From Cyathus striatus (lineage: Eukaryota; Basidiomycota; Agaricomycetes; Agaricales; Nidulariaceae): 64,000 nt of DNA. Positions 55,483 to 64,000 of this stretch are shown here, piece by piece. The position numbers and the translations under genes were made by a program. Numbering within the stretch: the first letter of the stretch is position 1; each line of letters starts with the position of its first letter. Where the stretch lies: assembly GCA_025738555.1 (NCBI GenBank), contig JAOVFP010000002.1, forward strand, positions 7,316,001-7,380,000. Direction: 5' to 3'. The notes below the pieces were generated by a model. The model was not told where the DNA came from. It saw nothing but the letters and a program-made list of their open reading frames with translations, and did not search any database.

Positions 55483-56172
55483 AAGTAGTTTCTACCGGGA
55501 GTGCAAAGGAACAATTCACAAATGTGGGGAATATGTCAATCCAAGAAGGCTGTTACTCCTTACACCGCCGGATATCCACACCAGTGTACGTGTCTGCAGT
55601 TAGATTATATCGGATGTCCAGGGAGCGTCTAACAGAGTATCACATGTCATTTCATGTGCCCACATTCCCATACTTAACGGAGTTCATTATAAAAAGTCAG
55701 GATCCATCTTAGGGCCTCAAGGTTCAAGGACCCAAGAAGGAAGGTGATTCTCAGTTGTGACGATAGTAAATTGGCAGTGATGTGCATGCGGTGTGTCATT
55801 GACACACTCAAGAGAACTAATACATACATATCTTTGGTAAGAGATGCCACCTACCATTGGACTATTTTACATGGAGTTCTTCATACGAGATTGTCATTTT
55901 CACATTACTTTGTCCATTGAACGCGTAAACTAATCATTGAACATAGGTGAGAAGGCAGACATGTTTTTTCTGACATGAATGGAAGTCTTGTCGGAACAGA
56001 ATTAGTAGGCGCCGGACTGTGTCGTGCTTTCGGCGCTTGAGTTTGAATGAGTCCCTTTTAATTTCAACTTGGCTTTTCCAGTTTTATTGCCCCCCCGTCA
56101 TCGTGAAGCTTACTCTCTATAACTATTGCTCTCCGCCTCATTCCACCCCCGCTACATCGCACCATCGACAAA
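55483..56172. other. intergenic region upstream of gene E
   Basis: About 690 bp. Nothing recognised; it would hold the promoter of copy E if that is expressed. Confidence 0.4.
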
Positions 56173-56943
56173 ATGATTATATACCTCCTCTTATATTTCG
56201 TCTTCCGCAACGCATCCCTCAGTCCAGTCAATGCATTCCCCATTCAGAACATGACTTCGACTCATCATACTTTTCCGGTGTCTCTTGCCACGCTCAATAC
56301 CACATTCATTTATTCGGCTCCAGTTTGCAATTGCAATCAGCGCTCTGTATTGGAGATTGTATGGAGTTGCATCGCGACACTTTTTCTGTGTACATGGTCC
56401 TCTGTGCATCCAAACATGCCAGCTCCCGGTGACAAATGGTGGAAAATTCTGTGGAGAAGGCTGAAGACGATGTATTGGACTCTCGTGGCTCCGGAACTTA
56501 TCCTTACATGGGCTATTCGACAATTACTAGGTGCTAGACATATTTTAAAAGATTATAAGCATTTGCGTACGGCTCTTACATAAATTTTTATGACCACTAT
56601 ATTAACTTATAATATTCTAGATCCAAGTTGGACAATGAAACATGCCCACTTTCTCCAGATGGGGGGATTTCAATTTCGCAACGGAGAAAGTATGGTTGTT
56701 TTATACCCGAGGCAATTTCATGAATACCTCGAAAATAAGAAGATATTGTTGTCATCGATTACAGAAGTCGATATTCAAGACAAGAGTAAAGCTGATGCCC
56801 TGTCAAAGATTGTTGTTGTTTTTCAGACATTGTCATTCGTCATACAATGCATTGGGAGGCATGCCCAGGGGCTAGCCTTGGCACAACTAGAGGTGACAAC
56901 ACTCGCTGTTATCTCTTGTACTTTTATTCTGTGCATCATATGA
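56173..56943 (+). pseudogene. membrane-protein family copy E, truncated, opposite strand
   Basis: Plus-strand member with exon 1 at 56173-56566 (MIIYLLLYFVFRN, CNCNQRSVLEIVW, WRRLKTMYWTLVAPELIL) and exon 2 from 56621 (PSWTMKHAHFLQMGGFQF, DKSKADALSKIV, LALAQLEVTTLAVI). At 56943 the frame meets TGA just where other copies continue as WWHKPFDIRQP, and the sequence after it is unrelated. It has only the N-terminal 230 or so residues, with four or so helices. The reading frame to that point is clean, so a short protein could be made. It is the only copy on the plus strand. Confidence 0.8.
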
Positions 56944-57628
56944 GGACCCCTGATAATACTAAGGGAACTTAGATCCTGAAGACCAGATGTTTGTCCGGAC
57001 AGATTTTTGGCCTATTTTCGAAAAATGTCCGGAATGGATCTAAGTTCGTCTCAAATGCCAAATTTTGTCCGGATTTAGCGTTCTAAGTTCAAAAATTGTT
57101 TTTTTTCGCGTTTTTCTCTTTAAATCTCGCAGAAATGTGCTTTTCGAGGTCGGAATATGGCCGTTGATGCAAAATAAGTATATAAATCCATGGTTTCAGT
57201 GCTATATATACAAACTTTGTCTTTTAAAGTCAACTTTTTTTCCCTCCCCTCGCAATGAAAGCTTTGATGGCTGTTATAGACACGTTGTTTGAGATTTGAG
57301 ATTATGGGATATGTTTTCCATTGCTGATGTGTTCCGGTATCGTGGGTTGGGAACACCTTTCCGTGGCCGTTGCCGTTCCTATCCGGTCGGATTCGCGAAA
57401 CACTGTCACCGTTTGATTGCCTCATTAAGAATAGTAGTCTTCAACTGTCCTACATTCAATACTCATGTTTGGTCATCGACCTCGTGTTGAGTACGAGCTT
57501 AATGTGATTTGTCAAAAAAGAGAGAAACACAGTACATCGAAAGTAGCGGAAGGTGGGTCATTAAGTTTCATGTGACAAATCTTAACGGTTACGAATACGA
57601 AAGTTTTTAAAAAAACAAGATCAAGATG
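56944..57628. other. sequence replacing the 3' end of gene E
   Basis: About 685 bp, starting ggacccctgataatactaag. It contains repeated gtccgga motifs (56993, 57028, 57070) but no inverted terminus was matched. Probably an unclassified insertion or a rearrangement joint. Confidence 0.4.
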
Positions 57629-58100
57629 GGCTGCTAACTTTTCGAGTTCCAGTCGAGTCTCACTTAAGTTATAGTCGAGTTCCACTTTTGAGCTCGCTTA
57701 ACTTTTTCGAGTCAAAGTTAAGTTACCTCAAGTGGCCATTTTCTTATTTCGAGTGGACTCGAGTTCCCTGCTTTTTTATTTTGGTGAAAGTCGAGTTCCC
57801 TCGAGTGGACTTAAGTTTCTTGCTTATTTTTTTTTGGTAAAAGTCGAGTCCCCTTAAATCAGGCTGCTCACATTTCGAGTTTCCTTTAAGTTTTTCAAGT
57901 CAAAGTTAAGTTCCTCACTAATTTTTTAGTGAGTGCATGTCGAGTTCCCTAACTAATTACTAGTACTACTATCTGAGTGGAAGTTAATTTTTTCGAGTGG
58001 ACTTAAGTTCCTCACTAATTTTTTTTCTGAAAGTTGAGTTCTCTCGAGTTAAGTTAAGTTCCTCACTAAATTTTTAGTGAGTGTAAGTTGAGTTCCCAAT
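57629..58100. repeat. CGAGT/AAGTT-rich repeat block, left copy
   Basis: Irregular repetition of cgagttcc, cttaagttcc and ggtgaaagtcgagttccctc motifs. Its beginning (gagtctcacttaagttatagtcgagttcc) is repeated in direct orientation at 59810, so the two blocks may be the ends of one larger unit. Confidence 0.75.
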
Positions 58101-58115
58101 CATTACTACAATTAG

Positions 58116-58675
58116 CCCAGAGTAGTTATAACGAAGATGAGAATGCTTTAACTATTCCAGAGGAATGTTAACGAAGCCGTGGGTATTTGAACAAGCCCAG
58201 AGGACTAGAAACGAGCTAGGGAGTGTTGGAACTTCCCCAGAGGACTAGTAGCGACGTTATGAGTTTTTGAACAAGCCCAGAGAAGTTGTGACAAAGCCGG
58301 AAGTGTTTAAACTAGCCCAGAGTACTTGGAACAATGCTATGAGTGTTTGAACCGCCCAGAGGACTTGGAATGAAGCTAGGAGTGTTTAAATTATCCCAGA
58401 GTACTAGGAACGAAGTTGAATGTGTTTGAACAATTCCAGAGGACTTGGAACGAAGCTAGGAGTGTTTAAACTATCCCAGAGTACAAGGAACGAAGTTGGA
58501 TGTGTTTGAATAATTCCAGAGGACTTGGAACGAAGCTAGGAGTGTTTAAACTAGCTCAGAATACTGGGAGCGAAGTTGGATATGTTTGAACAAGCCCAGT
58601 GGAAATTCAGCAAAGCTAGGAGTGTTTGAACTAGCTCAGAGGATTGGGAACAAAGCTGGAGGAGTATTCACAACG
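58116..58675. repeat. 40-bp minisatellite, about 14 units
   Basis: Tandem units of about 40 bp with the form ccagaggacttggaacgaag then ctaggagtgtttaaactatc. Starts are seen near 58117, 58158, 58197, 58237, 58277, 58317, 58355, 58395, 58436, 58475, 58516, 58556, 58596 and 58636. Alternate units are more alike, suggesting an 80-bp higher unit in the middle. No coding role is evident. Confidence 0.85.
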
Positions 58676-59289
58676 ATTTGGAATGAAACTAGAGACATGT
58701 TAATGAACCAGGAGCAAGAGGAGCAGGATCACTTCTGGAGGAGTACTAACAAAGATAGAGATGTTACATGAACCAAGACAAGTATGAATGAAGCTGGATG
58801 ATTATTACAGAGGTCAGATTGATATTGACAATGCTAGACATATTTTAACGAGCCAGAAAGTTTCCAGATGTGTAAGAATGAAACTAGATGAGTACTTCTG
58901 AAACTAAGCATATTTCAATGAGCTTAGAGAATTGGAATGAAGCTAGAGGAATATTAGCGAAGCTAGCCACTTTACAAGTTGAAAAAGAACTGAGGCGAGT
59001 AGAAACAAAGCTATATGGTTAACACCGAAGTCAGAATGAAGTTGGCATCGTTATAACGAAGTCAGTAACACTATAATGACACTGAACTCATTGCAACGAT
59101 ACTTGACTTCATTTTGATGACCCTAAGCTCATTATAATGAAGTCAGCATCGTTATAGCGATGCTGACTTTGTTCTGACGATTTCAGCATCGTAAAAATGA
59201 TACTACAAGTACTGATTAATCAATGTGATGCTGAACCCTGCAAGCTCAACAAAATACTTAGCCTAAATATCATCACAACAAGCACCAAG
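58676..59289. other. degenerate repeat region
   Basis: Continues with diverged gaagctaga/gaggagtat motifs to about 58990, then short inverted motifs around gttataacgaagtcag and catcgttatagcgatgctgac (59030-59190). No gene. Confidence 0.5.
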
Positions 59290-59745
59290 AAAATTCCGTG
59301 CACGCTCAATTATGAGCCTGAGTTGAGCGTGCACGTCCAGGGTTTGAGCATGATAATGGCGACCCTGAGCGTGAAGTACTGTATCTTGAGCGTGAAGATA
59401 ATATCTTATAAATTGACATATTTCTGTATTGTACTGTATTAGGAATGTGTGAGTATGACTGTCCGCGCTCGCATTAATAATAGGTTTGGGTGTCCATGAG
59501 TGTGAATGGTAATACCTATCACACTCACGCTCAAACTCGATTAAATTGAGCACGAGCGTGAGTAGTACATATGTATTTTACATTTACACTCAATCTAAAG
59601 TAAATATAGCCGCTATGAGCGTGAATATATATATGTACTAATCTGTATTCACGCTCACGCTCGATTTAATTAAGTTTGAGCGTGAGCGTGATGGGTAATA
59701 TCTATCATGCCCACTCTACATAACTGCACAGTGAGCGTGTATATA
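59290..59745. repeat. GAGCGTGA inverted-motif block
   Basis: Repeated gagcgtgag and its complement ctcacgctc occur many times, forming local hairpins, for example cacgctcaattatgagcctgagttgagcgtg at about 59303-59333 and ttcacgctcacgctcgatttaattaagtttgagcgtgagcgtga at about 59649-59692. Confidence 0.7.
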
Positions 59746-59758
59746 AAGTAAATATTTA

Positions 59759-60220
59759 CGGGCTGCATACTTTTCGAGTTTTTGTCGAGTTTTTCGAGTA
59801 TTTGTCGAGTCTCACTTAAGTTATAGTCGAGTTCCACTATTGAGCTCGCTTAACTTTTTCGAGTCAAAGTTAAGTTACCTCAAGTGGCCATTTTCTTATT
59901 TCGAGTGGACTCGAGTTCCCCGATTTTTTTTTTGGTGAAAGTCGAGTTCCCTCGGGTGGACTTAAGTTCCTTTATTTCGAGTGGACTCAAGTTCCCTATT
60001 TATTTTTTTTGGTGAAAGTCGGGTTCCCTCGGGTGGACTTAAGTTCCTTCTTTTTTTTTTTTGGTGAAAGTCGAGTTCCCTCGAGTAAACTTAAGTTCCT
60101 CGCTTATTTTTTTTTGACTGAAAGTTGAGTTCCCTCAGATCAAGTTAGTTAGTACCTTATGTTTTTCCAGTGAAAGTTGAGTTCTTAAGTTCCATTCGAG
60201 TTATCGGTAACTAGAAAAGT
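59759..60220. repeat. CGAGT/AAGTT-rich repeat block, right copy
   Basis: Direct-orientation partner of 57629-58100: both open with gggctgc(t)a and share about 130 bp of close identity (cttaagttatagtcgagttcc to tatttcgagtggactcgagt), then diverge into repeated gtgaaagtcgagttccctc units. Confidence 0.75.
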
Positions 60221-60439
60221 TGACGGCCCCTTTAGCTGCTGTGATATGCCGGTTAACGACTATCAGAAGATCCGAGTAGTCCCAACATGAAGGCATTGGG
60301 TTGGCATATAGATTGTATCTAAGAGCCTATATATACTTTCCCCTAGGCTTATGAGCGCTATGGTGAACGCCTTTTCTCACTTAGCTCAACACTCCTACTC
60401 ACCATAGTACGCGCCTCCTCACATGGAGTCGTGTAGCCA

Positions 60440-60620
60440 GACTAACTTGAAGGATGACTGAGGCCAAGGAAACTGCAAAGCCGGCAGGTGTCGAGGCAGT
60501 TTGCCCAATCTGAGTCTGTGAATCCGATAGGAGTAATAGTGTTGTCGCCATCTAGGGTAAGTTGTATATTTTGCGTTCCCTTGAAGTATTGAACGATGCA
60601 TATAGCTGCCCCTATACCGA
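60440..60620 (-). pseudogene. Ty1/copia RNase H remnant
   Basis: Minus-strand frame with YFKGTQNIQLTLDGDN followed by IGFTDSDWANCLDTCR, the copia pattern of a Lys-Gly-Thr strand and the G-x-x-D-x-D-W-A core around the first catalytic Asp of RNase H. It goes out of frame after that. No LTRs are seen nearby. Confidence 0.75.
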
Positions 60621-60968
60621 TGATGTGCTTAACGCCGCCAAGATCAGAGATAACCCACTGCGTATCATTCCCACGCACCCACTCCGCTGATCGCAGTATC
60701 CCGCCCCCACACCCATTTTTTCTTACACATCCTACTGCGGCATTTAACACCCTACTATCCATCCTGTAGAGTAGTCAATCTGCTCTATCCAATTATTATT
60801 GTTATTCATTTGTTTGGAATAAAATGCATTGGTAAACAACTTCGTCGGTGCACGAAGTATGCTCCAGTTCTTAACATTTACTTCCCTGCCACCATTTCTA
60901 CCATTGGTGATGGTATTTTTATTTGACCATCTTCGTTATATGCTAACTAATATCATCTATTCTTGTAG

Positions 60969-61329
60969 ATGCCCAAGAGGATCCCACCTATTCAACATCC
61001 CAAGTACAAAGAAAAGTTAGCAACCTACCAAGTAGGTATTTAATTTTGCTCCTTTTTTTAAGCTAATGTGTATGTAGTGTGGAAACCGTGTCATGATACT
61101 AATCGATCAAAGATACCACAGAGGTCGTAGACTTGGACCAATGTGGAGGTCAGGAATGGTGGACCAAATTATCGAACATAAAAAGAAAAAATGTAAAGTA
61201 AGTGATTCATTTCTATTACTAGTACTCGATACTTACACATTGAATCCTATCAGTACCTTGAGTTTGTTGTCCAGACTGGAAAGCGTACATATCACTCAGT
61301 TGGCTGGGATCATATTCATTACCCTGTGT
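60969..61329 (+). CDS. possible small three-exon gene, unknown
   Basis: Candidate exons are 60969-61031 (MPKRIPPIQHPKYKEKLATYQ), about 61079-61200 (GRRLGPMWRSGMVDQIIEHK) and about 61252-61329 (YLEFVVQTGKRTYHSVGWDH, ending HYPV-stop). The introns have gtaggt/ag and gtaagt/ag ends and phase 0 on both sides. That gives an 85-90-residue basic protein. It could equally be a fragment of a longer or dead gene, since a splice-like tag precedes the first ATG. No family recognised. Confidence 0.35.
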
Positions 61330-61534
61330 AGTAAGTATTTTTGTTTTATATTCTTCAAGTCCTCAACTTCCTATAGGACATGAAATCATTTTCTTTTGAC
61401 TTTATACGTCTTTTTGTTGCATGTACTATTATTGTATTATACATTTTCGGCACTTCTTGACTGTATCATTAGTACTGTATTTAGTTCTTGTACGCATCGG
61501 AAAGATTCCTTATCATACCCTCGCCTTTTATTGC

Positions 61535-62060
61535 CTGTAGGTAGCTATCAAATGTCTCAGATTATCTTATGTAGTTCATGACTTGCCAAGTTAAACATGC
61601 AGGTGTCTGGACATGGCCTTACTTTGATGAGCAGTGTACAAGTAATTTTATGTAGGAGATAACATCGAAATCTACCATATAATAAACATATGGTGTCAGT
61701 TATATATTAATAAAATGTACAACAATGATAGAAGAGCTTAAATAAAGTTCTGTAATGCCTAACGGTACAGTTGGATGAAGTTGGATATACGGCACAATGC
61801 TCAGAAGTGTGTGGGAATTATAATGGATATTTCCGAAACCTCAGAAAGTCATCGAAACGGGCATTATAAAAGAGATATTTGCAGTGGTAGGATATATAAG
61901 TATATAATTATATAGTATAAGCGAAGATATGTGTAGAAAATACAGAAAATGAGCAGATTCTGTGAGTACGGCAACAACTTATCTACAGCAAACCGAATTA
62001 GAAGTACGGTGAATTAATTAATTATGCCACTCCGAATGGGAAATTAATTGCCGTACTGTA
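61535..62060. repeat. AT-rich repeat, forward copy 1
   Basis: Matches 63485-64000 in the same order at an offset of about 1.95 kb (landmarks gctatcaaatgtct, tactttgatgagcagtgtac, aataaaatgtacaacaatgata, gtaatgcctaacggtacagttg). The inner part is also matched in reverse at 63060-63400. Confidence 0.75.
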
Positions 62061-63059
62061 GTTCGGTAGCTGTAGGGAAGGGGGTGCCGTAGTCTACTAT
62101 TTTTATTCCATTTTCCGCATTTTCACTGTATGTTATTGTTCTAATGTATAACTACATGTCTCTACATGTTGTAATAACAATAAAATAGTGTTAAATAGAC
62201 CCAGAAGCTATGTTTTTTCACGAAATGCTTTGTTCAACAGTATTTCCCACACTTACTTGAATGCCTTATGTCACTTCCATATCAATTGTTTAGGCCACCA
62301 AACTTCAGGATCAAGTTCAACTACTTACAATACATTGAGTACTTGGTGTATTCCTCTCTCCATATTTTTTCTGCGTGCTCTTATTCTCACGTGTAATAAT
62401 GTATAGGAACTAATTATCATAACTATATATCCCAAAGTGAATTTGGAATAAGTATAAGTTTTAACTAAATTCCTATTGTTTCGTGGTGTTTAGTAAATAG
62501 TTGAGATGTATTCAGTTGGAATAGACAGTATAGACATATACTGTCGCATGACAAGCCTATGTAATCAAATGCAAACACATAATGTGTATGTTTTTCATCT
62601 TTTCTCCCATATGTAACATACATCAATGCTTTCACTCTCGCCCCGGATAAACCCAACGTTCACCCCTCTAATACTTATAAAACCACTCCAGGTACTTAAA
62701 TATGCATTTGTGAAGCAGAGTATACAGTACAAATTATATTATACAGTTTTTCTCACCCTTTGCAGTGAAATAGGAAATTCCAAGTGTTGAAAAAGTTGTC
62801 GCCACCGTAATTCAGTTGTGCCATGGCCGTATCCACACTGCATAGTTAGAATTGCTGTTTTTTCTTGCTTATGTTGTATATAGATGAATAAAATGTGTAC
62901 TATATTATATTCTATACATTTTGGCGCCTTTATGCGAGATGTTTTTGATATGTTTTATCATTTGAAGATTTTTTCCCATGCTCGCCCATGCACCGTTCAG
63001 CTTTCCAAAAACATACACTTGGAACTTCATACACTCCAACTATTAATTAATTCCCTGTA
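62061..63059. other. AT-rich spacer between repeat copies
   Basis: About 1 kb, no gene or RNA recognised. The short frames present are typical of AT-rich sequence. Confidence 0.4.
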
Positions 63060-63400
63060 CTTAAAACCTGTGCCATATTTCGGTTTGCCATACTTAGGTG
63101 TTGCCGTAATCTTATAATCTACTCATTTTTCGATATTTTCATCATAAATGCATTCTGCTATATTATAATATATGTTGCTATGTAAATCTACTGTCGATAT
63201 GTCTGTAAAATTGACCATTTTGACGACTTTCTAAGACTTCGGAAATTACCATTTAAATTCACATGCTCTTCCGAGTGTCGCACCGTACATCTAACTTCAT
63301 TCAACTTCACCATTAGGCATTACAGAACATCACTTAAGCTCTTCTTTCATGTTTAACATTGTATATTACATGTTAAGATATCCAATACACTGCTTTATTG
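63060..63400. repeat. AT-rich repeat, inverted copy
   Basis: Its complement matches 61715-62010 (ttcaacttcaccattaggca against tgcctaacggtacagttgga and neighbours). With forward copy 1 it could form the ends of a roughly 1.7 kb long-TIR element. Confidence 0.65.
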
Positions 63401-63484
63401 CTATCAATACATTAAGCAAGATGTATATTTTAAAGAAAAGTGGTGTAGAAGAGGTATAACATGACAAAAATTAGAGCCTTGTAG

Positions 63485-64000
63485 GTTGCTATCAAATGTC
63501 TTAAATCACATCAGTTCAACAACTGCCAAGTTAATCATGCAATATAGCTTAAAGGTATCTGAACATGGTCTTACTTTGATGAGCAGTGTACAGGTACATT
63601 TATGCAGGAGATACTATATAATAAACATTTTTAGAGTCAATTATCTATTAATAAAATGTACAACAATGATATAAGAGCTTAAACAACATCCTGTAATGCT
63701 TAACAGTACAGTTGAGTGAACTTGGAATGAACAGCACAATGCTCAGACGAGCGTGGGAATAAGGACGGAAATTTCCGAATCTTTAGAAAGTAGTTGAAAC
63801 AGTCAATTTCACAGACATTTTGCAGTGTTACAATATATGAATGCATAGTATAAAAACAGGAGAATACATTTCTGTATAAAATATTGAGAAATGAGCCAAA
63901 TCTGAGTTTATGGCGACACTTATTTATGGCAACCGAAATATGGCGCAGGTTTTTAGTACGGTGAATTTATTAATAGCTGGAGCATCATACATTGGAGCAT
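63485..64000. repeat. AT-rich repeat, forward copy 2, cut by the window end
   Basis: Second direct copy of 61535-62060. It runs to the end of the window, so its full extent is unknown. Confidence 0.75.

Noticed and set aside
58116..58675. CRISPR-like array
   Set aside because: Units are contiguous tandem repeats without unique spacers, and the context is eukaryotic; it is a minisatellite.

Overview
The window looks like accessory, transposon-rich chromosome of a mushroom-forming basidiomycete (Agaricomycetes, probably Agaricales). The evidence is the short (about 50-57 nt) GT-AG introns, gypsy elements including a chromodomain type, PIF/Harbinger and hAT elements, and an expanded multi-pass membrane protein family that I recall as typical of mushroom genomes. 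No prokaryotic, organellar or rRNA signal is visible. The organism call is inference.

Layout. 155-13264 is a complete gypsy retrotransposon (Gypsy-1) with LTRs that look identical by eye, gag, protease and pol frames, and, unusually, spliced genes on the opposite strand between pol and the 3' LTR. 13277-17022 holds a duplicated noncoding block (R) and a broken membrane-protein gene (copy A) cut by a solo LTR. 17989-23981 is a decayed YAP-binding/ALF4/glomulin-like gene split by a 4.0 kb PIF/Harbinger element (18323-22324). 24135-26093 is an intact ten-exon NCS1 purine-cytosine permease, followed by a fragmentary second copy. 27336-35243 has two more R blocks with membrane gene copies B (intact) and C (broken); a palindrome-headed mobile element and a mariner-like MITE are nested in the second R block. 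37687-44511 is a chromodomain gypsy element (Gypsy-2) with 374-bp LTRs, an extra ORF before gag and a 50-codon membrane micro-ORF after pol. 44945-50588 is another duplicated module, split by a 1.8 kb hAT element, ending in intact membrane gene D. 52480-56943 has a further R block, gene scraps, a 2.3 kb element with long inverted termini, and a truncated gene E on the plus strand. 57629-60220 is a block of satellite-like repeats. 60440-64000 has a copia remnant, a possible small spliced gene and AT-rich direct and inverted repeats running off the window end.

How it fits together. The backbone is repeated duplication of one S-R-membrane-gene module, with transposons inserted into it again and again. 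At several insertions the empty site can be read from a sister copy or from flanking target duplications, which gives a relative order of events. The likely functional host genes are the NCS1 permease and membrane copies B and D; the glomulin-like gene and membrane copies A, C and E are damaged. The most unusual observations are the antisense spliced genes inside Gypsy-1, the palindrome-headed insertion family, the accessory ORFs of Gypsy-2, and Harbinger stop codons that can all be explained by C-to-T changes.
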